Below, one piece after another: positions 6,684-12,324 of a stretch of 12,408 bases of DNA (position 1 is its first letter; the number at the start of each line of letters is the position of its first letter). Made by a program: the position numbers and the translations under genes. The notes below the pieces were generated by a model that saw only the letters and a list, made by a program, of their open reading frames with translations, was not told the DNA's origin and made no database searches. Where the stretch lies: contig CAYMUB010000069.1 in assembly GCA_964393545.1 (NCBI GenBank), positions 1-12,408 on the forward strand, in the 5' to 3' direction. The DNA comes from CAYMUB01 sp964393545 (GTDB lineage: Bacteria; Patescibacteriota; Microgenomatia; Daviesbacterales; UBA10151).

Positions 6684-6949
6684 AATCTAATACTTTGTTT
6701 GCGGGACTTTTTTTTAGAAACTTCCTTCCATAAAACATCACTATTAAGCTTGCTGCCCTTGAAGACTCCTGCGGTCTTTTTCATAAGTTCCTTCTTCACA
6801 ACTAGGGTTGCAGAAAGGGTGGCAAAAGGTTTCCCTTTTTTTGTTATAACAAAATAGCTCACAAAAGGAAGAGCTTTTTCAATCTCTCCAAAATTCCGCC
6901 TTAAATCATTGATTGAGACTGTGTTTTCAGAAATAGAAGTTATTTTCAT
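6680..6949 (-). CDS. Phd/YefM-like antitoxin (pair 1)
   Basis: The 89-aa product from ATG at 6947-6949 begins MKITSISENTVSINDLRRNF and continues through VITKKGKPFATLSA, the Phd/YefM DNA-binding fold that binds an operator and, by its C-terminal tail, a toxin. The frame is open further upstream to 7099, but the extra 50 residues are hydrophobic and unlike the family. They would also cross the promoter and the ahcY-tail copy, so the inner ATG is chosen. TTGATA-17 bp-TATAGT precedes it, ending 10 nt before the ATG. The toxin gene follows with a 4-bp overlap. Antitoxins of this kind usually repress their own operon. Confidence 0.85.
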   Translation of the reverse strand: MKITSISENTVSINDLRRNFGEIEKALPFVSYFVITKKGKPFATLSATLVVKKELMKKTAGVFKGSKLNSDVLWKEVSKKKSRKQSIRL

Positions 6950-6959
6950 AGTAGATTTT

Positions 6960-7010
6960 ACTATACCACAAATCACATGAATTATCAAGTGATTAATAAC
7001 GTGATTAATT
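6960..7010 (-). promoter_or_regulatory. Promoter and operator of TA pair 1
   Basis: On the minus strand TTGATA (6983-6988), a 17-bp spacer and TATAGT (6960-6965) form a near-consensus promoter. Overlapping it are an inverted repeat AATCAC(6971-6976)...GTGATT(6989-6994) and a third GTGATTAAT at 7001-7009, giving two direct copies of GTGATTAAT separated by AAC. These are good candidates for binding sites of the Phd-like antitoxin. The third copy runs into the ahcY-tail copy B at 7003. Confidence 0.6.
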
Positions 7011-7060
7011 AACAGAAGAACAGAAAAAAAACTTATCTTCCTGGAATGAAGGAATTTAAG
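7003..7060 (+). repeat. ahcY 3'-end copy B
   Basis: It matches 6223-6280 at 52 of 58 positions without gaps. Read in the ahcY frame it gives D-stop-LTEEQKKNLSSWNEGI-stop. Of the six changes three are synonymous (CAA/CAG, TCC/TCT, AAC/AAT), one makes a stop, and two change residues. The following TTAAGAATCGTTAAATTGG and TACATG, up to TATTGAC at 7090, recurs at 12243-12277. It separates TA pair 1 from TA pair 2. Confidence 0.92.
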
Positions 7061-7094
7061 AATCGTTAAATTGGTACATGTACTATTGACATAC

Positions 7095-7110
7095 ACCATT
7101 ATGGTATAAT
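7095..7110 (+). promoter_or_regulatory. Extended -10 promoter with operator palindrome for TA pair 2
   Basis: TGGTATAAT (7102-7110) is an extended -10 promoter whose TATAAT ends 6 nt before the ATG at 7117. A perfect palindrome ACCAT-T-ATGGT (7095-7105) overlaps it and is a likely operator for the RHH antitoxin. TTGACA at 7086-7091 is only 13 bp from the -10, too close for a standard -35. Confidence 0.6.
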
Positions 7111-7116
7111 CTTAAT

Positions 7117-7371
7117 ATGTTAAGAACAAATGTGTACATTACCGAAGAACAGCAAAGAGAAATCAATACCAGGGCTGCTATTACCAAGAAACCCAAAGCA
7201 GAGATTTTACGTGAGATTATCAGTAACGGTTTAAAAGCCGTTTCTGTACAAAAATCCGCTTCTACAGCAACCTTCCTAAAACTTGCTAATATTGCCAAAC
7301 AGTTTAAGGGTAAGGGCACTGGTCCAAAAGATCTATCTCGAAATCTTGATAAATATACCTGGGATGAATAA
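7117..7371 (+). CDS. Ribbon-helix-helix antitoxin, VapB-like (pair 2)
   Basis: The 84-aa product starts MLRTNVYITEEQQREINTRA, a strand followed by two helices (about residues 3-42), which is the ribbon-helix-helix DNA-binding fold. The remaining tail (about 43-84), ending DLSRNLDKYTWDE, is the usual toxin-binding arm. The gene lies just before a PIN toxin gene and overlaps it by 8 bp. A palindrome over its promoter suggests autoregulation. The start is fixed by the TATAAT 6 nt upstream and by the position of the first strand. Confidence 0.85.
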   Translation: MLRTNVYITEEQQREINTRAAITKKPKAEILREIISNGLKAVSVQKSASTATFLKLANIAKQFKGKGTGPKDLSRNLDKYTWDE

Positions 7372-7792
7372 GCCATTACTTATTATTGCTGATGCTGATT
7401 CTATTGTTGCCCAAGCCTACACAGATGATGCAAACCACAAACAAGTTTTGAGTTTAAGTCAAAAGCTTGAAGAATCAGGTGCACATATTCTTTTTCCTTC
7501 AACTGCAATCTCAGAAGCCGTGACAACTCTACAAAGAAAATTCTCAAATCCACACTTAGCTGCCTCAACTCTCAACCTTTTAACAGAACCTGGTATTGAT
7601 ATAGAAAATATTGATGATGAAATCATCAGGGAAGCAAAAAAGCTGTTTGATCCCAATGCAAGCAAACATAACACTTTTTTTGATTGTATTGTGGCGACTG
7701 TGGCAAAAAAACATCATGCCAATGCTATTTTTTCTTTTGACGATTGGTATCCAAAGTTAGGTTTTAAATTAGTATCTAACCTATTCTCATAA
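7364..7792 (+). CDS. PIN-domain ribonuclease toxin (pair 2)
   Basis: From ATG at 7364 the product is 142 aa, beginning MNKPLLIIADADSIVAQAY. The PIN acidic residues are visible as D10/D12, E51 (TAISEAVTTL), D107 (FFDCIVATVAKKH) and D126/D127 (FSFDDWY). The frame is open from 7283, but those 27 extra residues lie within the antitoxin gene and do not resemble a PIN start, so the inner ATG is chosen. The sequence is rather unlike the classical VapC consensus and more like the divergent PIN proteins with A-D-A-D at the first strand. It would be an RNase held in check by the RHH protein. ahcY-tail copy C begins 9 bp after its stop. Confidence 0.85.
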   Translation: MNKPLLIIADADSIVAQAYTDDANHKQVLSLSQKLEESGAHILFPSTAISEAVTTLQRKFSNPHLAASTLNLLTEPGIDIENIDDEIIREAKKLFDPNASKHNTFFDCIVATVAKKHHANAIFSFDDWYPKLGFKLVSNLFS

Positions 7793-7801
7793 TCTTGATT
7801 A

Positions 7802-7832
7802 TATTTATCTTCCTGGAATGAAGGAACATAAG
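7802..7832 (+). repeat. ahcY 3'-end copy C
   Basis: It matches 6250-6280 at 27 of 31 positions. All four differences are synonymous (TAC/TAT, TCC/TCT, AAC/AAT, ACT/ACA), so it still reads YLSSWNEGT-stop. The next bases TAAGAATTAT resemble those after copies B and F. It lies between TA pair 2 and the 804-aa gene. The 80 bp from here to 7912 hold no recognisable gene. Confidence 0.88.
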
Positions 7833-7912
7833 AATTATGGCAAAAGGACTCTTGTTTCAAATATTGGTCCAACCAGTGGAGCGTTTGCTACTATTGTGAC
7901 CAACATTAATAT

Positions 7913-10327
7913 TTACCATAAATCTTCCATAAAGCTCTGTCGAGCACGAGAGTCATACTTCTTTGCAATATAAGGGAAACCTAAGTCATGATATAGTTTT
8001 GCTATTTGACTTAGTTTAGATGATTTAGCAATTCGTGTATGCATTGTATCTTTTGCAGCTACATTCACATCTAATTCTCTTTGCCGTTGAGGAAAAGTAT
8101 TTCTATAATAATCAACCGCTGATTCATAATACTTTGCTGCTTTTTGTTCATCAATTGTCCGGTATCTAGCTGTCATGAAAATTGCATGACCGAATGCAAG
8201 CTCAGGGTATTCAAGTTTTACGGTTGCAGCCATTGCATCAAGTTCATCAACTACAGCTTGTGAATTAAATGTAGAGTTATCATGTTCTTGTTGTAATGTC
8301 GCTGCTTTTTCTATATATGACAATATCCATTCAGTAATCCCTTGCCTTTGGCTTATGTCATATTCATACTGTCCCAACAATCTTTCAATAACTAATAGCG
8401 GTAAAGGAAATGTATGATCTTTGGCAAAATCAGAAATACTAAATGATTCTTTTTGTATTTCTCCTTTATTAACAACCTCACTAACTATTTTTCTCAACGA
8501 GAAAGGTTGTGTAGATCGGGCAAAATTAGACAGGGAGAAATCAAAGCGACAATGTTCGTATATATCTTGTATATCGTTTGTTTCTAAAAGCATGCGAGGG
8601 TAGCGATCTTCAGGAGCTTCAGGATTATCCAGAATACCTCTAAAATTAAATGTATTAGACAGATTAAGCGTTTCAATTACTTTAACAACATCTTCATACC
8701 TGCCTTCACTAATCAGCTTTGTTATCATTCTCACATGGGCTCCTTCAAATGAAGCAATTTGATCAGGTTTTCCGAAGTTATCTTCTATATTACGTCTACC
8801 GTAATAATGACCGCACCGCTGAATAATTTTTTCTTTTGCCACTGTATCTTCAATCCCTTCAACAGTACGCATCAATGTAAAAATATCTCTGATACGTTTG
8901 TCTTGTAACAGATCTTGCACGTCTCCACTTATAATGAATGACTGCAATCCTCTGGCTGGAACTTTATCTATTTGAATAATATTCATTATTGGGTAGAGAA
9001 TATGCTCAGGCAAATTATTCTTCTTTTTCTTTTCATATTCTTCTGGAACACCAAATGCATCGTATTGATCAATAAGTTGTTGCTTTTTATCTGCTAACTC
9101 TTTCCATCGTTGTTGATCTGCACTTTCTACCAATGTCACTGCTGCAGCTAACCCAATTTCTGACCGGAGATAAGGTACTAATCGTGCAAGAATTGGAACT
9201 GCATCTGGATGTGCGAGCCCTTTTAACATTTCTCCCCAAAACCGTTTTTGAAGTGCAACAATTTTATCCCATGAAGTATTTGTTTCAGGTACTGGATAAT
9301 GAAGTGGTGTTAAGAAAGAATCTCTTTCAAATTGTTTAAATGTTAAGCATATTTGTTGTATTTGTGGCGGGATATCCAGGGTGAGTGTAGAATTCCATTG
9401 ATAATCTTTTACTCCTTGAAAGTCTCCTAAATATACTAAGTCAGAATTATCCGCTTGCGCGACTAAGCCTCGATCATAGAGGTTCTGACCATGAGCGCTA
9501 GACTCGCTATATACGAATCCTACATCAAATAATTCCCGTAACGTCCTTCCAGTTGTTGCTGCAATTTCTGGATCAGTCAGCCTTGCTATTTTTTCATCGC
9601 CAGTCTCCGCTTCCCGAAGCCCTCCTTCTACGCGTTTTTTCGATGGAACAACTTCGGCAACTGAGCCGATACCAATAAAATTTCCCCGCCATTCTAGTGA
9701 ATCACGCACTAACATATCTTCTGTTTTGTCAATTTCTTTCCTGATAAGATTTTGTAAATATTCTGAGAGCTCTTTATAGTGCGTTACTTGCAAAGGAGTT
9801 GTAACACCTGCATCAATAGCTTCTTCTAACGATTGCCATCCATATTTTTTTGCCAGTTGGGTAAATATAACAGAAGAATTAATTAATTCAAGCAGAGCCC
9901 ACGTTAATGTCTCTGTACCAACCATTCGAGGATGAGGATTGATAAATGTTTCATCAAAAAATAATTTCCCTTGTTCTGAAGGAAAGCCAGGAAAAGGATG
10001 TTCTACCTCCTCGTCAAATGTACGTTCATTACCAATTCCTTTTACATAAACGACAGCTTTTCTGTCGCCCACTGGAATATTATCGTGATACGCTCCCCGT
10101 CCTTCCAATCCCACTCGTTCTACAGCTTCAGGTTTCCTTGCTAAAATTAGGGTGCTTAACGGTTCTGTTTGTCTTCTCAATGCTGCTACTTCTACAACAA
10201 GTTTTGAATTTACGCCAAGGTAACCGAGTATGTCTTCAGCTTTTCCAATGATTCCAACTTTATCCTGTCGATTTTTTTCAGGATCTCCATATGCCTCAAT
10301 TGAACGGAATAGATCAGTCTTTTCCAT
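7913..10327 (-). CDS. Large protein of unknown function with a possible kinase-like N-terminal half
   Basis: The 804-aa product has no signal peptide or membrane helix, so it is cytosolic. I cannot place it in a named family. About residues 130-310 show an order seen in kinase-fold proteins: GTETLTWALLELINS, then EEAIDAGVTTPLQVTHY, then TGRTLRELFDVGFVY directly before SSAHGQNLY (H279-G-Q-N282) and VYLGDFQGV (D302-F-Q-G305). The last two resemble a catalytic-loop HG..N and a DFG-like metal site, and H-x-Q-N also recalls IucA/IucC synthetases. This is pattern reading, not proof. The C-terminal half (about 360-804) is helical and charged, perhaps a repeat (HEAT/TPR-like) scaffold; about 705-745 (ELAFGHAIFMTARYRTIDEQ, then AAKYYESAVDYY) is TPR-like. 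It looks somewhat richer in G+C than its neighbours. It is bounded by ahcY-tail copies C and D, and a methyltransferase lies upstream in the same direction. Confidence 0.85.
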   Translation of the reverse strand: MEKTDLFRSIEAYGDPEKNRQDKVGIIGKAEDILGYLGVNSKLVVEVAALRRQTEPLSTLILARKPEAVERVGLEGRGAYHDNIPVGDRKAVVYVKGIGNERTFDEEVEHPFPGFPSEQGKLFFDETFINPHPRMVGTETLTWALLELINSSVIFTQLAKKYGWQSLEEAIDAGVTTPLQVTHYKELSEYLQNLIRKEIDKTEDMLVRDSLEWRGNFIGIGSVAEVVPSKKRVEGGLREAETGDEKIARLTDPEIAATTGRTLRELFDVGFVYSESSAHGQNLYDRGLVAQADNSDLVYLGDFQGVKDYQWNSTLTLDIPPQIQQICLTFKQFERDSFLTPLHYPVPETNTSWDKIVALQKRFWGEMLKGLAHPDAVPILARLVPYLRSEIGLAAAVTLVESADQQRWKELADKKQQLIDQYDAFGVPEEYEKKKKNNLPEHILYPIMNIIQIDKVPARGLQSFIISGDVQDLLQDKRIRDIFTLMRTVEGIEDTVAKEKIIQRCGHYYGRRNIEDNFGKPDQIASFEGAHVRMITKLISEGRYEDVVKVIETLNLSNTFNFRGILDNPEAPEDRYPRMLLETNDIQDIYEHCRFDFSLSNFARSTQPFSLRKIVSEVVNKGEIQKESFSISDFAKDHTFPLPLLVIERLLGQYEYDISQRQGITEWILSYIEKAATLQQEHDNSTFNSQAVVDELDAMAATVKLEYPELAFGHAIFMTARYRTIDEQKAAKYYESAVDYYRNTFPQRQRELDVNVAAKDTMHTRIAKSSKLSQIAKLYHDLGFPYIAKKYDSRARQSFMEDLW

Positions 10328-10335
10328 AGATGGAT

Positions 10336-10341
10336 ATTATA
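10336..10341 (-). promoter_or_regulatory. -10 box of the 804-aa gene
   Basis: A perfect TATAAT on the minus strand ends 8 nt before the ATG at 10327, so the mRNA would have almost no leader. No clear -35 is seen at normal spacing. TTGATC within the ahcY-tail copy D lies about 20 bp upstream of it. Confidence 0.5.
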
Positions 10342-10358
10342 CTGTTTTTTGGATTCTT

Positions 10359-10385
10359 ATTGATCAATTAACAAAAGAGCAAAAA
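10359..10385 (+). repeat. ahcY 3'-end copy D (upstream half only)
   Basis: It matches 6220-6246 at 25 of 27 positions and reads IDQLTKEQK in the ahcY frame. The match then stops abruptly, without the YLSSWNEGT part. That missing part is what copy E at 11532 contains. D and E may therefore be two halves of one tail copy split by the methyltransferase segment. Confidence 0.8.
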
Positions 10386-10415
10386 TTTGTCCTACTGCTC
10401 AAATACTAATGTTCT

Positions 10416-10528
10416 ATGATAGAATCTGCAAGAGGTAGGCATCGCGTTCAAGATTTATCGCTCCTGTTCGACCGAAAATGAATCCGCAAAATTTAGCCTG
10501 GAATTTATTGAATATAACTAATTTGTAA
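10416..10528 (+). pseudogene. Possible gene remnant: two tiny overlapping frames
   Basis: A 21-codon frame (10416-10481, ATG, ends LSLLFDRK-stop) overlaps by ATGA a 16-codon frame (10478-10528) beginning MNPQNLAWNLLNITNL. The second resembles the MDPQNLLVKIVKILNSL start of the nucleotidyltransferase at 3575, and the overlap recalls that gene pair. This could be the 5' stub of a second nucleotidyltransferase module. The match is only about six residues, so chance is not excluded. Confidence 0.22.
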
Positions 10529-10531
10529 CTT

Positions 10532-11359
10532 TTAAATAAGTTGGTATACGTAATTAATGCCTGGTAAATTTAGTCCCAAAGTTCCAAAGTCTGTATCAAA
10601 TCTTTTAAAAAAATCCATGTCCAACTCACGAATTCTTATAAGCCTAACTGGAATCTTTAGTAAAGGTTGTCCTTTGGATTTTCTTATCGCGACAGAGTAG
10701 GCATTATACTTAGTACTAGGGTCTTCTTTCATTTGTATTTCAATATCATAACCTTTATTTTTTAATGCTGTTTCTAACAATTGAGGATGAATCATTTTTC
10801 CGTCTTTTCCAACAAGAGGCATACTCGCATTTGGAATTATATCTACCAATAAAACTCCATCTTCCTTTAGTGCTCGGTAGGCTCTTTTTATTGTGGCTAA
10901 CTGATCTGGATGATACCGTATTGATTCTACTGCAGTTATTAAATCGTAACATCCAATATGATGATTCAAAAAATCATCGCCATCTTCCCTATAAACTTTA
11001 ATATCAGTAAAAAGAGGAATTTGTTGCCGTTCAATAGGATAAGTAACACCTTCACAAACAATCTCAAAATTATCTTGTTTTATTTCTTGTAAAGCTACTG
11101 CTGCATCTCCGCACCCATAATCAAGCCAGATCGAACCAGGAGACAATCTCTGAATATAGTCTTGGAAAGATAAACCGTGAAAATGAGGAAGTTTTTCTTC
11201 ATATTCGATTGACGATCTTCTCTCAAACCAGGCGCCCGGAGAAGGTTCTGGTTTATGTGCATCTATTCCCGCTCTATAATTAATATAAGACCCCACTCTT
11301 CTTTTTTGTCCTCTTATATCTTTTAAGCTAACCCGTTGAATTAAATCTTTATTGTCCAT
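10532..11359 (-). CDS. Class I SAM-dependent methyltransferase
   Basis: The 275-aa product has the Rossmann-type SAM-binding motif I, IWLDYGCGDAAVAL (77-90). It also has a motif near YDLITAVESIRYHPD (138-152) and the post-motif strand ALKEDGVLLVDIIP (163-176), the order of the Methyltransf_11/25 families. The N-terminal 70 residues and the C-terminal LKIPVRLIRIRELDMDFFKRFDTDFG are not recognised. The substrate is unknown. It would act in the cytosol and release S-adenosylhomocysteine, the substrate of the nearby AhcY, but it sits in the accessory array, so this may be coincidence. The start ATG at 11357-11359 has a weak TAATAA 5 nt upstream and no Shine-Dalgarno. It is transcribed toward the 804-aa gene across a 204-bp gap that includes ahcY copy D, and that gene has its own -10. 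Confidence 0.85.
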   Translation of the reverse strand: MDNKDLIQRVSLKDIRGQKRRVGSYINYRAGIDAHKPEPSPGAWFERRSSIEYEEKLPHFHGLSFQDYIQRLSPGSIWLDYGCGDAAVALQEIKQDNFEIVCEGVTYPIERQQIPLFTDIKVYREDGDDFLNHHIGCYDLITAVESIRYHPDQLATIKRAYRALKEDGVLLVDIIPNASMPLVGKDGKMIHPQLLETALKNKGYDIEIQMKEDPSTKYNAYSVAIRKSKGQPLLKIPVRLIRIRELDMDFFKRFDTDFGTLGLNLPGINYVYQLI

Positions 11360-11531
11360 ATTATTTATTACTCACTCTAGCATAAATATCTCTAAAGTTT
11401 TTTAACTTAAAAGATATAACTGGTGGATTCAGTTAGGATTGTATCCTTTCTGTCCGATTGCGCCATTAAAAAACACAATTCGTAAAATGTTGAGTCCATT
11501 TTTAATGTAGCAGATTTTTCAAATAATTTCA

Positions 11532-11550
11532 CTGGAATGAAGGAACTTAG
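11532..11550 (+). repeat. ahcY 3'-end copy E (terminal half only)
   Basis: CTGGAATGAAGGAACTTAG matches 6261-6279 at 17 of 19 positions, reading WNEGT-stop, with AAC/AAT synonymous and the stop TAA changed to TAG. A weaker match may extend upstream to 11521 (AAATAATTT against AAATACTTA). Only 3 bp separate it from the -35 box of TA pair 3. Confidence 0.8.
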
Positions 11551-11553
11551 ATT

Positions 11554-11589
11554 TTGATATCAACTCTTAAGTGTGATATAATAGTCACA
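11554..11589 (+). promoter_or_regulatory. Promoter and operator of TA pair 3
   Basis: TTGATA (11554-11559), a 17-bp spacer and TATAAT (11577-11582) form a near-perfect promoter, ending 8 nt before the ATG at 11591. The inverted repeat TGTGA (11572-11576) / TCACA (11585-11589) encloses the -10 box and is the likely operator of the RHH antitoxin. Confidence 0.7.
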
Positions 11590-11590
11590 T

Positions 11591-11842
11591 ATGAGAGCAC
11601 ACATCATTGTTACTGAAGAATTAATAAACTCGGTGGATAGATTAGTAGGACCCCGAAGCAGAAGTAAGTTCTTTGTTGAAGCCGCAACAGAAAAACTCAT
11701 CAGGATTAGACGTGCCAAAATAGCTAAGAGACTAGTTGGGTCTCTTGCTAACACTGCAATCTCCGGATGGGAAACAAGTAAAAAAGCAGCTGAGTGGGTA
11801 CACAATTCCCGTGTAAGAGATGAGAGGTATTCAAATAGGTAA
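11591..11842 (+). CDS. Ribbon-helix-helix antitoxin, VapB-like (pair 3)
   Basis: The 83-aa product begins MRAHIIVTEELINSVDRLVG, then SRSKFFVEAATEKL, the strand-helix-helix layout of ribbon-helix-helix repressors (about residues 1-40). The basic middle (RIRRAKIAKRL) and the tail SKKAAEWVHNSRVRDERY should contact the toxin. Its 3' end overlaps the toxin start by 23 bp. The operator palindrome over its -10 fits self-repression. It is not closely similar to the pair 2 antitoxin, so the two pairs are not recent duplicates. Confidence 0.85.
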   Translation: MRAHIIVTEELINSVDRLVGPRSRSKFFVEAATEKLIRIRRAKIAKRLVGSLANTAISGWETSKKAAEWVHNSRVRDERYSNR

Positions 11843-12230
11843 ATTTCTACTTGATACCACAGCGCTTATTGATTTTTCCAAAGGCAGGGAGCCTGCCAAA
11901 TCTAAGGTTCTGGAAATGATTGAATCTTCAGAAGTAGGGGTATGTGCGATTAATGTGGCTGAATTCTATACTGGTTTACCTTTGGATAAAAGAAAAGTTT
12001 GGGAAGAGTTTTTCAACTCCCTTTTATATTGGAATATAAATTTGGAAACTGCAAAACTGGCAGGTTGTTTTCGGTCTGACTTTGCAAAAAAGGGCCAACC
12101 TTTAACAACAACTGATACTTTAGTGGCGGCAACTGCCGTACAGGAAGAAGCTACCCTAGTAACAAGCAATACCAAAGATTACCCTATGAAAGAAGTAACA
12201 CTACTTCAGATCAGTAGCAACGACTCTTAG
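11820..12230 (+). CDS. PIN-domain ribonuclease toxin, VapC (pair 3)
   Basis: The 136-aa product is a typical VapC. It has D12 in FLLDTTALIDFS, E48 in INVAEFYTGL, D99 in TTTDTLVAATA, and a fourth acidic residue D120 in TSNTKDYP. All catalytic acids are present, so it is expected to be an active Mg2+-dependent RNase restrained by the upstream RHH protein. ATG at 11820 overlaps the antitoxin gene by 23 bp; the first strand begins about residue 8, so a slightly later start is possible, but there is no better ATG. The module is bounded by ahcY-tail copy E and the repeat F at 12239. Confidence 0.92.
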   Translation: MRGIQIGKFLLDTTALIDFSKGREPAKSKVLEMIESSEVGVCAINVAEFYTGLPLDKRKVWEEFFNSLLYWNINLETAKLAGCFRSDFAKKGQPLTTTDTLVAATAVQEEATLVTSNTKDYPMKEVTLLQISSNDS

Positions 12231-12238
12231 GCGTTAAA

Positions 12239-12277
12239 GAAATTAAGAATCATTAAATTGGTACATGCGTATTGACT
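12239..12277 (+). repeat. Copy F of the sequence that follows the ahcY-tail copy B
   Basis: TTAAGAATC-A-TTAAATTGG and GTACATG match 7055-7080 with one substitution, and TATTGAC follows in both after 2-3 variable bases. The WNEGT-coding part is not recognisable here. It closes the TA pair 3 module and looks like the distal junction of another insertion. Confidence 0.8.
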
Positions 12278-12324
12278 CATGAGTAATTCCTACCGAAAAC
12301 GATTCATTGCCTCATATCAAAATC

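Noticed and set aside
6950..7099. Upstream extension of the Phd-like antitoxin frame (50 extra residues)
   Set aside because: The extension crosses the promoter, the operator and the ahcY-tail copy B, is unlike the family, and the inner ATG at 6949 has a well-placed promoter.
7283..7363. Earlier start for the PIN toxin of pair 2
   Set aside because: It lies within the antitoxin gene in another frame, and the PIN fold begins just after the ATG at 7364.
10430..10490. Possible tRNA fragment (GTTCGACC and nearby GGTAGGC)
   Set aside because: The flanking bases do not pair as a T stem, and no acceptor or anticodon stem could be built.
10465..11500. Direct repeats flanking the methyltransferase gene (CTGTTCGACCG... 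and CTGTCCGATTG...)
   Set aside because: Only two blocks of about ten bases with mismatches and unequal spacing, so not distinguishable from chance by eye in AT-rich DNA.
6220..12280. CRISPR array or classical integron
   Set aside because: The repeats are 19-61 bp, partial, and 0.6-2.5 kb apart with whole genes between. They show no attC-like secondary structure, and no Cas or integrase gene is present.
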